NCBI RefSeq assembly: GCF_003990915.1
Contig: NZ_BHXQ01000003.1
Span: forward strand, 62,001-126,000
Length of the DNA: 64,000 bases
Direction of reading: 5' to 3'
DNA from: Chryseotalea sanaruensis
GTDB lineage: Bacteria > Bacteroidota > Bacteroidia > Cytophagales > Cyclobacteriaceae
In this document: positions 26,994 through 36,301 of the stretch, in pieces
Layout of the letters: every line of letters starts with the position of its first letter
Position numbering within the stretch: position 1 is the stretch's first letter
Position numbers and translations under genes: made by a program
The notes under the pieces: generated by a model
Told to the model about the DNA's origin: nothing
Database searches by the model: none
Seen by the model: only the letters and a program-made list of their open reading frames with translations

Positions 26994-29909
26994 TTGAAAA
27001 GGCTCACCCTTATATTTTCACTTGTATGCTGGCACCTTGTTACGCTGGCACAAGACCCTGTCTATAAAAGTATTGACAAAACCTCAGGTTTACCCAGCAA
27101 TACTATTTACGATATTTTTCAGGATGCTGATGGCTTCATGTGGATTGGCCATGATAAAGGCTTGAGTAAATACGATGGCTTTCGATTTATCCATTATCAA
27201 AACGAAGAACAACGCGGACGCCCCATTAGTAACCTATTACAAGATAATACAGGGAAAATATGGTGTCAAAACTTTGTAGGTCAGTTTTTTTACATTGAAA
27301 ATGACAGTCTAAAATATTGCAAGCAAATAGAGCCTACTGGTATGTACAGTCCCGCTGGTATGTTGGGTGGAAACACATTAGTCTCTGTAGGAGCAAATGT
27401 CCTCCGTTACCTTAATACGGAGTCAATGACATATACTCAAAAATCAATTAATGGTTTTAGTACAAGTCACTTTACTTTCTCCAATGAAAATTACTATTAC
27501 TTTTTTAATAAAAACACTGGCGAACTTATTATTAGCGATGTTACTGGTAATCTACGTGCAGAGAATGCTCCACTTCGTTCCGATTATTTTTTTGTATTAC
27601 CTCTAAAATCGGGAACGCATTATATGCCTAAATATCCCGATAACGAAGACAACCTGATTAATTGGAGCAAAGAAAAAACGGTTTTTAAATTTCCGAATAA
27701 AACCTTTATCCAGAATGCCCGCATTATCAATGATAGCCTAATGGCTATTGTAACATCAACTGGCTTCTATTTATTCGCAGATAGTTTTGAACCCACAAGC
27801 ACTTCAGATTTTCATTTTTTTAAGGGAAAGAATACGTCTACCATTACTCAAGACAGTGAAGGAAACTGGTGGATTGGCACCTTAAATGAAGGGATATTAT
27901 TTGTTCCCAACTTAACAACACGTAGAAATTTCGAGAATCAATCATTTACAGCCATCAGAACCAATAAAAGAAACAACTCAATTTTTATTGGCACTGCAAA
28001 TAATCAAGTATTGGAATATTCTCATAAAAGTAACGAACTGAAAACACTTTTTTCCAATGAACTTAATCAGGAAGTAATCACAATCTTTTATGATTCAGCA
28101 TCCGAAGATATAGGGTACGCCTCAAATAATGTCTATTTCTATCCTAAAAACAAAAAAGCCATTATAAAGGAAGGATCAATAAAAGATATACATAAGCTTG
28201 ATAATAGTCATTACATCGTAGCAGCTAGTGGATTTGTAGGTATCTATAGTAACGATAAGAATGATGTAAAGAACAAATGGATTAATGCCTACAAAGATCT
28301 TGGTTCATTTATAGGCACAGACTCTGTACAATTTAGGTTAAATAACAAAGAAGTAAGAGCACGCGCGTTGGCTATTACAGAGGATGTAGTGTATGTCGCC
28401 ACAACCAATGGTTTGCTGGCCTATTCACTAAATGGGCAAACAGAAATTAAGTATAAAGGTAAATCAGTTATTGCCGCAGATCTGGAGAGTTACAAAAACA
28501 CAGTCTATGCCGTGTCTTTTAATGATGGCTTGCTAAAAGTTGAAGACGGTGAGATAAAAAAAATATTCGCTCCTGATCAAAATACCGTTGCAGGCATCTT
28601 CAAGCTGAAGATAGTGAAGGACATCGCCTGGATGCTCACTGAAAACAATTTGATTGCTTACGATCTAAAAGAGAATACAATAAAACTCATAGACCAAACT
28701 ACTGGTTTACCGATGGACGATCTACGTGATTTCAGTATCATGAATGATACGGTATTTATGGTGGGCAACAAGGGTTTAGTCTATTTTTCAGCCACCATAT
28801 CTAGTGTTAGCGAAGTTAAACCTAACTTGATTATTAATTCCTTGATTGCCAACCGAAACAAGAAAGACCTCAGTGATAAAATAACTTTAAGTAGTAACGA
28901 GAATGATATTGTGATCAACTATTCAGTTATTGGCTATAAAGCCGGCAATAATATTAGAGTCGAGTATAACATCAATAATTCTGAATGGCGATTATTGGAA
29001 AACAACAACCGCGAATTAAGATTGGCCTCATTGGCACCCGGAAATTATTCGATCGGATTAAGGGCAGGGAATTACCACACTACCGGTACGAAACAAGTCC
29101 AGATAAACTTCATTATTTCAAAACCCCTCTACCTTGAAGTATGGTTTATTTCTCTTTCACTTACGTTACTATTTATTTTTATATACCTGCACTACAAGCA
29201 ACGTTTAGCCAAGATACGCTACCAAAACAAACTGGAAACTAACAGATTGGAATTGGAGAAAGAACTCCAGCAGTCATTACTGGCCTCTATTAAGGCGCAA
29301 ATGAATCCGCATTTTATATACAATTCACTTAGTTCCATTCACGCATTTGTGTACAGCGATGACAAAGAAAATGCCATTAAATACCTTGATAGGTTTTCGG
29401 AATTAACAAGAAAGGTGCTAGAGTTATCGGGACATGAAAGCATATTACTAAGTGAAGAAATTGAATTACTTGAAACATATATTTCATTGGAAAAAATGCG
29501 TTTTGGTGAAACCTTTCAATCCAGCATTACTTGTTCAGATAACATAGACGTACATTTTGTAAGGTTACCATCAATGATTATTCAACCTTTTGTAGAAAAC
29601 GCCATAAAGCATGGCCTACTCCATCGGAAGGGACATAAACAACTCAACATCAGTTTTACGCGCGAAAAGAATGATATACTCATTACAATTGAAGACAATG
29701 GTGTAGGTCGAAAAACAAGTGGCGAATTAAAAAGCAACAAAAATAAAAAACATGCTTCCTTTTCCATTTCTGCTAACAAAAAAAGGCTTGAACTACTAAA
29801 TGCTAAAAAGAAAAATACAATTGGTCTCCTAATAGTTGACAAAACAAATGAGATGGGTCGGGGAATCGGCACAAAAGTGTTGATTAACATTCCCACACAG
29901 TTTTCGTAA
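26994..29909 (+). CDS. Propeller-sensor LytS-type histidine kinase
   Basis: A 971-residue protein from TTG 26994, which gives a good signal peptide ending LVTLAQ. A periplasmic two-component-regulator propeller runs to about residue 620 (GLPSNTIYDIFQDADGFMWIG, SEGNWWIGTLNEGILFV). A Y_Y_Y-like beta domain follows at about 640-710, then one membrane helix near 720-742, and a His_kinase domain with H773 in AQMNPHFIYNSL plus an HATPase (QPFVENAIKHGLLH, IEDNGVGRK). It senses an unknown extracytoplasmic signal. The LytTR regulator follows at 29973 and is its obvious partner. A candidate -7 box TACCTTTG lies at 26909-26916. Confidence 0.92.
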   Translation: MKRLTLIFSLVCWHLVTLAQDPVYKSIDKTSGLPSNTIYDIFQDADGFMWIGHDKGLSKYDGFRFIHYQNEEQRGRPISNLLQDNTGKIWCQNFVGQFFYIENDSLKYCKQIEPTGMYSPAGMLGGNTLVSVGANVLRYLNTESMTYTQKSINGFSTSHFTFSNENYYYFFNKNTGELIISDVTGNLRAENAPLRSDYFFVLPLKSGTHYMPKYPDNEDNLINWSKEKTVFKFPNKTFIQNARIINDSLMAIVTSTGFYLFADSFEPTSTSDFHFFKGKNTSTITQDSEGNWWIGTLNEGILFVPNLTTRRNFENQSFTAIRTNKRNNSIFIGTANNQVLEYSHKSNELKTLFSNELNQEVITIFYDSASEDIGYASNNVYFYPKNKKAIIKEGSIKDIHKLDNSHYIVAASGFVGIYSNDKNDVKNKWINAYKDLGSFIGTDSVQFRLNNKEVRARALAITEDVVYVATTNGLLAYSLNGQTEIKYKGKSVIAADLESYKNTVYAVSFNDGLLKVEDGEIKKIFAPDQNTVAGIFKLKIVKDIAWMLTENNLIAYDLKENTIKLIDQTTGLPMDDLRDFSIMNDTVFMVGNKGLVYFSATISSVSEVKPNLIINSLIANRNKKDLSDKITLSSNENDIVINYSVIGYKAGNNIRVEYNINNSEWRLLENNNRELRLASLAPGNYSIGLRAGNYHTTGTKQVQINFIISKPLYLEVWFISLSLTLLFIFIYLHYKQRLAKIRYQNKLETNRLELEKELQQSLLASIKAQMNPHFIYNSLSSIHAFVYSDDKENAIKYLDRFSELTRKVLELSGHESILLSEEIELLETYISLEKMRFGETFQSSITCSDNIDVHFVRLPSMIIQPFVENAIKHGLLHRKGHKQLNISFTREKNDILITIEDNGVGRKTSGELKSNKNKKHASFSISANKKRLELLNAKKKNTIGLLIVDKTNEMGRGIGTKVLINIPTQFS

Positions 29910-29972
29910 ACTTAAAAGCCATCTACGTTAAGTTACTTCAACAAAAAAACAGAACGCTATTACCTTTACCTT

Positions 29973-30701
29973 GTGATTACTGCCATTCTTGTAGACGATG
30001 AAATAAATGTGCGAAGCCTCCTTCGTATGTTACTCAAAGAGCACTGCCCTGAAGTTGAAATTCTGGCTGAATGTGGCGATCTGCCCGAAGCAATAAGAAC
30101 CATAAGAAAGGAGAAACCAAATCTGGTGTTTCTTGATATAGAGATGCCAGGACACAGCGGTTTGGAATTATTGGATTTCTTTAATGACGAAGATGTAGAC
30201 TTCCATATCATTTTTACAACTGCCTATAGCGAATATGCCGTACAAGCATTTGATCTTTCGGCCGTAGGTTACCTGCTAAAACCAATAAAGGCTGAGAAAC
30301 TAAGAGACACGATTGAGCGTTATAAAAAACTTGAAAAGAAAAACACAACTGAACTAACTCAATTAAGGCACAATCTACAGCATACTGAAAATAAAAGAAT
30401 CACCCTTATCACTAAATACAGAACCTACTTTGTAGAACTCAATAATATCATGTTCATTAAAGGTGAGGGCGCCTATTCAGAGTTTAACCTGAGTGGTGGA
30501 GAAAAGGTATTGGTTAGCAAAAACCTGAAGCACTATGAAGATATGCTTGTAGTTGACAAGCGCTTTGTTAGAATTTCTAAGCAAAGCATTATTAACAAAG
30601 ACTATTTATTAGAAATCTCGAAAAATAGCGGGCACCATGTAATACTAAAAAATAATGTAAGTCTGGCCATTTCTCCTGACAAGGAACAACTGCTTTTTTA
30701 A
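29973..30701 (+). CDS. LytTR-family response regulator
   Basis: A 242-residue protein from GTG 29973. The receiver domain carries phospho-acceptor D55 in LVFLDIEMPG, with conserved Thr/Lys regions IIFTTAYSEYAVQAF and GYLLKPIKAEKL. A LytTR DNA-binding domain starts at about residue 140 (YRTYFVELNNIMFIKGEGAYSEF, RISKQSIINKDYL). It is likely phosphorylated by the kinase encoded just upstream, as in LytS/LytT-type pairs. Targets are unknown. Confidence 0.93.
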   Translation: MITAILVDDEINVRSLLRMLLKEHCPEVEILAECGDLPEAIRTIRKEKPNLVFLDIEMPGHSGLELLDFFNDEDVDFHIIFTTAYSEYAVQAFDLSAVGYLLKPIKAEKLRDTIERYKKLEKKNTTELTQLRHNLQHTENKRITLITKYRTYFVELNNIMFIKGEGAYSEFNLSGGEKVLVSKNLKHYEDMLVVDKRFVRISKQSIINKDYLLEISKNSGHHVILKNNVSLAISPDKEQLLF

Positions 30702-30779
30702 TTAGCAAAAGCCCGGCATTGGTGGTGTATCAGGCTGTTTTTAACTAAAAAAGGGTATTCATCGTCCCTCAATTAATCC

Positions 30780-30808
30780 TTTGTAATTCAAATATTTCAT
30801 TATATTTG
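30780..30808 (+). promoter_or_regulatory. Bacteroidota-type promoter of the RRM gene
   Basis: TTTG at 30780-30783, a 17-bp spacer and TATATTTG at 30801-30808 match the TTTG/TAnnTTTG pattern of the Bacteroidota primary sigma factor. Transcription from here would leave a 5' leader of about 60 nt before the RRM start. Confidence 0.55.
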
Positions 30809-30876
30809 GTGAAGGAACAAGATTACGGCAACGGATTTTGAACCGTGTTTAATCATCACTTAATTATCTTTCTATC

Positions 30877-31134
30877 ATGAACATTTTTGTTGCAAAGCTG
30901 AACTTCAAGACACGCAAGGAAGATTTACAAGCTGCTTTCGAACAGTTTGGAGAGGTTTCATCTGCGAAAATTGTATTGGATCGCGACACCAAACGCTCTA
31001 AGGGTTTTGGTTTTGTTGAAATGCCAAACGATAATGAAGCGCTTCAGGCTATTGCTGCGCTAAACGAAAAAGAGCTTGACGGCCGCGTTATCGTAGTAAA
31101 GCCAGCCAACCCTAAGCCAGCTAATAACTACTAA
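30877..31134 (+). CDS. RNA recognition motif protein
   Basis: An 85-residue single-RRM protein with RNP2 NIFVAKLNF and RNP1 KGFGFVEM, both aromatic positions intact, followed by LDGRVIVVKPANP. Such small glycine-poor RRM proteins are common in Bacteroidota and bind single-stranded RNA, sometimes acting like cold-shock or RNA-chaperone proteins. It is monocistronic between a clear promoter and a strong terminator. Confidence 0.93.
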   Translation: MNIFVAKLNFKTRKEDLQAAFEQFGEVSSAKIVLDRDTKRSKGFGFVEMPNDNEALQAIAALNEKELDGRVIVVKPANPKPANNY

Positions 31135-31159
31135 TAGATTTTAGCCCCAAGGTATTATC

Positions 31160-31190
31160 AGTCCTTCTGCCCCACGGAAGGACTTTTTTA
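31160..31190 (+). terminator. Intrinsic terminator of the RRM gene
   Basis: AGTCCTTC (31160-31167) pairs with GAAGGACT (31177-31184) around a 9-nt loop, followed by a T-run at 31184-31189. It lies 25 bp after the RRM stop. Confidence 0.9.
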
Positions 31191-31237
31191 TTTTACATGT
31201 GCGTCAGTGGTATATAAATACCTATTTTGTAACCGTG

Positions 31238-32701
31238 ATGAACGCGACTACACGTTACAAACAGATTGGCTTCATAGCTGGCCCCCTTCTCTTTCTACTT
31301 ATTTTTTGGCTGCTGCCTAGTCAATTTATTTCCCCAACAGCGCCCTTTGTAATTGCACTCATGGCTATGATGATTTGCTGGTGGATAAGCGAGGCCGCTC
31401 CTATTGCAGTCACGGCATTACTCCCACTCGTACTCTTTCCAGCATTCGGTGTAATGAACATGACCGAGTCAGCCATACCCTATGCCAACAGTTCTATCTT
31501 TTTATTCATGGGTGGTTTTATGATTGCACTCGGTCTTGAAAAACACAAACTGCATGAGCGTATAGCACTAAACCTGATTAAACTTACCGGTACTTCAGGT
31601 AATGGTATTATTCTCGGTTTTTCATTATCGACCGGTATACTAAGCATGTGGATTAGCAATACAGCCACTGCCATGATGATGTTACCCATTGCGGTTTCTG
31701 TAATTGAATTACTTAGAAAGGCCCGTAGTGCAGAAGGTGAAATCGCCTCTGATAAACAAGAACGCAATTTTGCCCTGGGGCTTCTGCTCTGTATCGGTTA
31801 TATGGCGAGTATCGGTGGTATGGCAACTGTTATTGGCACTCCTCCCAATACAGTATTTGCAGGTTTTACCAAACAGCTCTACAATAATGATATGGAATTT
31901 GGCAAATGGATGCTGATCGGTTTACCAGTAGCCATTCTGTTAGGAACTTCCTGCTACCTCTTTATTGTACACCTACTCTATCCAAATCGTTTGAAACAGG
32001 TGCAGGGTTCTGACTTTCTTATTCAGCAGAGATTAAGCGGTTTGGGTAAGCTAAGCCTGGCGGAAAAGCGCGTGCTTATTGTATTTGTACTTACAGCCTC
32101 GGGCTGGATATTACAACTGCCCATTAATCAATTGTTGGGAAAAGAAATACTTAATGATACCAATGTGGCCATGTGTGGCGGCCTGCTCATGTTTTTGGTT
32201 CCGACTAATTTTGCCAAACATGAGTTTCTATTACACTGGGACGACACCAAACGCTTACCCTGGTCTATATTGCTTCTTTTTGGTGGGGGAATTTGTCTGG
32301 CTAAAGGGATGGAAAGCACAGGCATAATTACAACAATTGGCGAAACAATCTCTTCTGCTAACCATATCAGTAAGTGGGCTTTGTTACTGGGAATTATTAC
32401 ACTTACAGTAGTGCTTACCGAATTGATGAGTAATGTAGCACTTGTCACTATTTTTATCCCGGTGGTGTTTGCTGTAGCAGAGGGTTTCGATATGAACCCA
32501 ATACTACTTGGCCTGCCCGTAACTTTTGCGGCCAGTTCAGGCTATATGTTCCCAATTTCAACACCACCTAATGCTATTGTATTTGCCAGTGGCCATATTA
32601 AAATGAAGGATATGATTAAGGCAGGGCTAATTTTAGACCTGGCTTCAATTATTATCATTTTCTTACTATGCTGGGCATTTCTGGACAAGATAAACTTATA
32701 G
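31238..32701 (+). CDS. SLC13/DASS-family sodium-coupled anion transporter
   Basis: A 487-residue protein from ATG 31238 (GTG 31235 and the upstream extension are less likely). About 11-12 membrane helices. Family signatures: SNTATAMMMLPIAVSVI (first SNT), IGTPPNT, ELMSNVALVTIFIPV (second SN motif) and SSGYMFPISTPPNAIVFASG. It probably imports di- or tricarboxylates or sulfate with sodium; the substrate cannot be fixed from sequence. It lies just after the RRM terminator, and a degenerate repeat follows its stop. Confidence 0.92.
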   Translation: MNATTRYKQIGFIAGPLLFLLIFWLLPSQFISPTAPFVIALMAMMICWWISEAAPIAVTALLPLVLFPAFGVMNMTESAIPYANSSIFLFMGGFMIALGLEKHKLHERIALNLIKLTGTSGNGIILGFSLSTGILSMWISNTATAMMMLPIAVSVIELLRKARSAEGEIASDKQERNFALGLLLCIGYMASIGGMATVIGTPPNTVFAGFTKQLYNNDMEFGKWMLIGLPVAILLGTSCYLFIVHLLYPNRLKQVQGSDFLIQQRLSGLGKLSLAEKRVLIVFVLTASGWILQLPINQLLGKEILNDTNVAMCGGLLMFLVPTNFAKHEFLLHWDDTKRLPWSILLLFGGGICLAKGMESTGIITTIGETISSANHISKWALLLGIITLTVVLTELMSNVALVTIFIPVVFAVAEGFDMNPILLGLPVTFAASSGYMFPISTPPNAIVFASGHIKMKDMIKAGLILDLASIIIIFLLCWAFLDKINL

Positions 32702-32730
32702 CTCGAGGCTAGAAGCTCGAAGCTATATGT
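32700..32730. repeat. Degenerate intergenic repeat (gctcgaagct type)
   Basis: Near-repeats of GCTAGAAGCTCGAAGCT-like units directly follow the transporter stop. A related, more diverged tract lies at 37004-37115. It is non-coding. Confidence 0.5.
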
Positions 32731-32809
32731 AAAAAAACAATTGTAATTGCCCTGTAACCTGAGTTAAAAACCCTGCGTCATAGGGGCAAATTCACTTAAA
32801 TAAAGTTTT

Positions 32810-33160
32810 ATGGCAACCGAAGTAATTGCAGTATTCATTCCCATCATCTCTGTTATTTGTATTGTAATCATGATCATGTATCTGCGTAAGCAAGAAAATG
32901 TTGAGCGATTGGCAATGATTGAAAAAGGCGTAAGCCCAGAGTTTTTTAACATCAAAAAGATGCGCAACACCTCCTTTCCGCTTCGCGCTTCTCTTCTTTT
33001 AATTGGTGTGGGCTTGGGCTTGTTCTTTGGCTACTTTCTTGATATGCACTATCACATGGAGGAAGTTGGCTATTTCGCTATGCTCTTTATACTTGGCGGT
33101 GCCGGCCTAGGTTTGGCTTACATTGTAGAAGAGAAAAAGCAAAAAGAGGAAAGTAAATAA
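32810..33160 (+). CDS. DUF6249-type membrane protein
   Basis: A 116-residue protein. The first membrane helix (about residues 4-25) is followed by the conserved cytoplasmic stretch YLRKQENVERLAMIEKG, then two more helices (LRASLLLIGVGLGLFFGYF and YFAMLFILGGAGLGLAYIV) and a charged tail EEKKQKEESK. This is the DUF6249 pattern. In Bacteroidota such genes commonly sit directly before an ECF sigma factor and an anti-sigma-like gene, as here, so a role in that signalling unit is inferred. Confidence 0.8.
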   Translation: MATEVIAVFIPIISVICIVIMIMYLRKQENVERLAMIEKGVSPEFFNIKKMRNTSFPLRASLLLIGVGLGLFFGYFLDMHYHMEEVGYFAMLFILGGAGLGLAYIVEEKKQKEESK

Positions 33161-33200
33161 TCAAAGTCTGAAGCAATAATGTTAAATTGTTTTAGTTGAC

Positions 33201-33749
33201 ATGATTAACGATCCGGATTTAGGACTTATTATTCGCATACTAGCGGGAGAACAACACCTATATGCGCAACTAGTGAATAAGCATAAGAGCTATGTTTATT
33301 CGCTGGCGTTACGCGTGCTGGAAAATAAGTCTGATGCTGAAGAAGCTGCTCAGGATGCTTTTGTAAAGGCCTTTAAATACCTGGCTGGGTTTAACCGTGA
33401 TGCTAAATTTTCTACATGGCTATACCGCATTGTTTTCAATACCGCCATCAGTTATAAGCGTAAGCAAAAAGTTAAGATGCAGAGCATTGACAACGTGCAC
33501 ATTGGCTACCACCAGGATGCTTTGGAGAAAAATGACAAGAAGCGTTTTATTGAAGAAGCCATTGCCAAACTAAATGAAGCTGATCGAGTAGCGATAACGT
33601 TATTCTACCTACAGGAATTTTCTTTGGAAGAAATAGCAGATATTACTAACACCCCCGCCAACACGGTAAAGGTGAGAATACACAGAGCCAGACACAGACT
33701 GGCTGAGGAACTAAAAGGAATATTACACCAAGAAGCTCTATCTTTGTAA
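33201..33749 (+). CDS. ECF-type RNA polymerase sigma factor
   Basis: A 182-residue sigma-70 family protein. Region 2 spans about residues 20-85 (LVNKHKSYVYSLALRVL, AEEAAQDAFVKAFKYL, FSTWLYRIVFNTAISYKRK). Region 4 spans about 120-172 (LNEADRVAITLFYLQEFSLEEIA, NTVKVRIHRARHRLAEEL). It would direct RNA polymerase to stress-type promoters. It lies 5 bp before the putative anti-sigma gene and 40 bp after the DUF6249 gene, forming a three-gene unit. Confidence 0.95.
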   Translation: MINDPDLGLIIRILAGEQHLYAQLVNKHKSYVYSLALRVLENKSDAEEAAQDAFVKAFKYLAGFNRDAKFSTWLYRIVFNTAISYKRKQKVKMQSIDNVHIGYHQDALEKNDKKRFIEEAIAKLNEADRVAITLFYLQEFSLEEIADITNTPANTVKVRIHRARHRLAEELKGILHQEALSL

Positions 33750-33754
33750 AAGAA

Positions 33755-34279
33755 ATGAAAAAGGATTTCAACGATAGCGATCAAAAACTTTTCGACTACC
33801 TGGATGGTCTCATGACTATTGAGGAAAAAAAATTGTTTGAAGAAAGTATGCGTCAGTCACCTCTTCTCCAAAAAATGGTGGAAGAGCAGCGCTTACTTGA
33901 AGGCAGCTTAAAGACACTGCGCCTGACAGAACCTTCGCCCTCTTTTACTAACAATGTAATGAGCAGGATTAAGGAATCACCGCAGAGCTACACATTATCT
34001 ATGCGCAATGGTATTCTTTTATTAGTTGGTGTAATAGTGGTTTCTTTTCTGGCAGTAATGCTGGTGCAATCAGGAGTGTTTGATGGATCTACTGCATTGA
34101 ATATGAACAATGAGACAGGATTAGTTGGCAAATACATTAAACAACCTTTGCCAAGTGTATCTATTAGCGGTAAATGGATTGTGAATATTATAGTACTCAT
34201 TAATATGGTACTGGGCTTTATTATCTTAGATCGTGCTGTATTACGCCCATTCTTCGAACGTAGAATGAGGCATTCTTAA
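33755..34279 (+). CDS. Putative anti-sigma factor, membrane protein
   Basis: A 174-residue protein. The N-terminal cytoplasmic helices (DQKLFDYLDGLMTIEEKKLFEESMRQSPLLQKMVEEQR, read in parts) resemble anti-sigma domains but lack the HxxxCxxC zinc site. Two membrane helices follow at about 86-106 and 145-162. Its position 5 bp after the ECF sigma gene supports an anti-sigma role. This is inferred from context rather than from a strong motif. Confidence 0.72.
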   Translation: MKKDFNDSDQKLFDYLDGLMTIEEKKLFEESMRQSPLLQKMVEEQRLLEGSLKTLRLTEPSPSFTNNVMSRIKESPQSYTLSMRNGILLLVGVIVVSFLAVMLVQSGVFDGSTALNMNNETGLVGKYIKQPLPSVSISGKWIVNIIVLINMVLGFIILDRAVLRPFFERRMRHS

Positions 34280-34381
34280 ATTCAGTTAACAAAGGACAAT
34301 TGATAGTGGTCAATTTGCGAATGATAATCTAAAGTCTTCATGTCAATATAAAGAAGAAATTTACTTCTGTATACAATGCGT

Positions 34382-34411
34382 ACCAAGATGGTTTATTTAA
34401 ATGATCTTGGT
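34382..34411. terminator. Possible terminator of the sigma/anti-sigma operon
   Basis: Inverted repeat ACCAAGAT (34382-34389) and ATCTTGGT (34404-34411) with a 14-nt A/T-rich loop, about 100 bp after the anti-sigma stop. The stem is modest and the T-run short. Confidence 0.35.
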
Positions 34412-34415
34412 TTCA

Positions 34416-34490
34416 TTGTCAAATCACCAAATTCACAAATCTTCAAATCAATCATCACATCAACTAATCAACTAATCAACGAATCAGCAC
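34416..34490. repeat. Degenerate low-complexity tract (aatca/atcaac type)
   Basis: Imperfect short units such as AAATCACC, ACAAATC, ATCAACTA, ATCAACTA, ATCAACGA and ATCAGCACA repeat across 75 bp between convergent genes. A shorter tract sharing AATCAGCACAT occurs near 9600-9650. Confidence 0.5.
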
Positions 34491-34494
34491 ATTA

Positions 34495-34773
34495 TCAAAG
34501 GTCTTCTTTCTTCGGCATCGGACATTCAATCTTCCAGTCTTTGGCCAATGGAATTTCGCCATCCATTACTTTTTTAATTACATCATCCTTCTTGCGTCTG
34601 CAACCAATATCTACGTAGCGGAACTTACCACCATCAACCAAAAAATTATAGTGACATTCATTTTTTGCCTTCAATACCTTTTGGCAAACAAATTCGGTAT
34701 TTGACTGACGACTTGTAAAACCAGTTGCTACCATTACACAGGCAAGCAGTACAATTGTTATAATTTTTTTCAT
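34495..34773 (-). CDS. Small exported protein, function unknown
   Basis: A 92-residue protein from ATG 34773; the in-frame extension to 34830 runs through the ahcY terminator and is rejected. The signal peptide MKKIITIVLLACVMVATGFT is followed by a short domain with three or four cysteines (EFVCQKVL, NECHYNF, VDIGCRRKK, IECPMPK), which could form disulfides. I recognise no family. It is downstream of ahcY on the same strand but separated by the terminator. Confidence 0.55.
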   Translation of the reverse strand: MKKIITIVLLACVMVATGFTSRQSNTEFVCQKVLKAKNECHYNFLVDGGKFRYVDIGCRRKKDDVIKKVMDGEIPLAKDWKIECPMPKKEDL

Positions 34774-34803
34774 GGGTCTTTGTTTTATACAAAAATAACA
34801 GAA

Positions 34804-34833
34804 TAAAAAAACCTTGCACATGTTGTGCAAGGT
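34804..34833 (-). terminator. Intrinsic terminator of ahcY
   Basis: A perfect 10-bp stem ACCTTGCACA (34811-34820) and TGTGCAAGGT (34824-34833) with a 3-nt loop, followed on the minus strand by TTTTTT (34805-34810). It lies about 43 bp after the ahcY stop. Confidence 0.92.
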
Positions 34834-34875
34834 CTTTCTTTGAAATGCTCTTTATTCAGTTGAATGAATAAATGC

Positions 34876-36183
34876 CTAGTAACGGTAGTAATCAGGCTTG
34901 AATGGTCCTGCTACTTCCACGCCAATGTAATCTGCCTGATCTTTGCTAAGAATATCCAAATCCACACCGATTTTCTTCAAGTGTAAACGTGCAACTTTCT
35001 CATCTAAGTGCTTAGGCAACATGTATACTTTATTCTCATACTTACCCACGTTGTTCCATAACTCAAGTTGAGCCAACGTTTGATTAGTAAATGAGTTAGA
35101 CATTACGAATGAAGGGTGACCTGTAGCACAACCCAAATTCACTAAACGGCCTTCAGCCAATAAAATGATTTGGTTGCCATTGCTAAGTTGCACTAAATCT
35201 ACCTGAGGTTTAACAGTATCCCATGTACCATTCTTGCGTAACCAAGCAACATCAATTTCATTATCGAAGTGACCAATGTTACACACGATTGTATTGTTTT
35301 TCATTTTTAAAAAATGACGGCTTACCACGATGTCGCGGTTACCAGTAGTGGTTACCACAATATCAACCTCACCTACAACATCGTCCATTTTCTTAACAGC
35401 AAATCCATCCATTGCAGCTTGTAAGGCACAGATCGGATCAATCTCTGTTACAATCACGCGGCAACCTGCACCACGCAAAGAGGCAGCAGATCCTTTACCC
35501 ACATCACCATAACCGGCAACAACAGCAACTTTACCAGCCATCATCACATCGGTAGCCCTGCGGATAGCATCTACCAATGATTCCTTACAGCCGTACTTGT
35601 TGTCAAATTTAGATTTAGTAACAGAGTCATTAATGTTAATAGCGGGAAGAGGTAACGTTCCTTTGTTAGCGCGCTCTTGCAGGCGGTGAACTCCAGTAGT
35701 AGTTTCTTCAGAAATACCACGGATATCCTTTACTAACTCAGGATAGCGATCTAAAACCATATTGGTTAAATCACCACCATCATCCAAAATCATATTCAAA
35801 GCCTTACCATCTTTAAAGGCATGCAAAGTTTGTTCAATACACCAGTCGAACTCCTCTTCGTTCATACCCTTCCAGGCATAAACAGGAATACCTGCAGCAG
35901 CAATAGCCGCAGCAGCGTGATCTTGTGTAGAGAAGATATTACAAGAAGACCAGGTAACTTCTGCACCCAGTTCAACTAAAGTTTCAATCAAAACAGCCGT
36001 TTGAATGGTCATGTGTAAACATCCCGCGATTCTGGCATCCTTTAAAGGCTTTTGCTTACCAAATTCATCGCGTAATGCCATAAGTCCAGGCATTTCTGCT
36101 TCAGCCAATTTTATTTCTTTACGGCCCCATTCGGCCAGTGAAAGGTCTTTAACCTTAAATTTTGCTTTTGAATCAACTATCAT
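34876..36183 (-). CDS. ahcY: Adenosylhomocysteinase
   Basis: A 435-residue enzyme of normal length. Motifs: [65 protein letters not shown], the NAD-binding [27 protein letters not shown], and the C-terminal KPDYYRY with the conserved Lys-Tyr. It hydrolyses S-adenosylhomocysteine to adenosine and homocysteine, relieving inhibition of methyltransferases in the methyl cycle. Its promoter and terminator are both clear in the sequence, indicating a single-gene transcript. Confidence 0.98.
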   Translation of the reverse strand: MIVDSKAKFKVKDLSLAEWGRKEIKLAEAEMPGLMALRDEFGKQKPLKDARIAGCLHMTIQTAVLIETLVELGAEVTWSSCNIFSTQDHAAAAIAAAGIPVYAWKGMNEEEFDWCIEQTLHAFKDGKALNMILDDGGDLTNMVLDRYPELVKDIRGISEETTTGVHRLQERANKGTLPLPAININDSVTKSKFDNKYGCKESLVDAIRRATDVMMAGKVAVVAGYGDVGKGSAASLRGAGCRVIVTEIDPICALQAAMDGFAVKKMDDVVGEVDIVVTTTGNRDIVVSRHFLKMKNNTIVCNIGHFDNEIDVAWLRKNGTWDTVKPQVDLVQLSNGNQIILLAEGRLVNLGCATGHPSFVMSNSFTNQTLAQLELWNNVGKYENKVYMLPKHLDEKVARLHLKKIGVDLDILSKDQADYIGVEVAGPFKPDYYRY

Positions 36184-36218
36184 TTGTTGTTTTATTTGAT
36201 GATTTTCAAGATAATCTA

Positions 36219-36249
36219 CAAAGATAATACAAAGCCAGTATTGCCCAAA
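36219..36249 (-). promoter_or_regulatory. Consensus Bacteroidota promoter of ahcY
   Basis: On the minus strand, TTTG (complement of 36246-36249), exactly 19 bp, then TATCTTTG (complement of 36219-36226). This is a full match to TTTG-N19-TAnnTTTG. It predicts a leader of about 30 nt. Confidence 0.8.
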
Positions 36250-36301
36250 CTGTTGAACTAATCCAGGTGTTCAACTGTTTAATGGCAAAAGTTGTAATTG
36301 G

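Noticed and set aside
34376..34618. 80-codon plus-strand frame between the anti-sigma and small exported protein genes
   Set aside because: It crosses the inverted repeat, the low-complexity tract and the opposite-strand gene.
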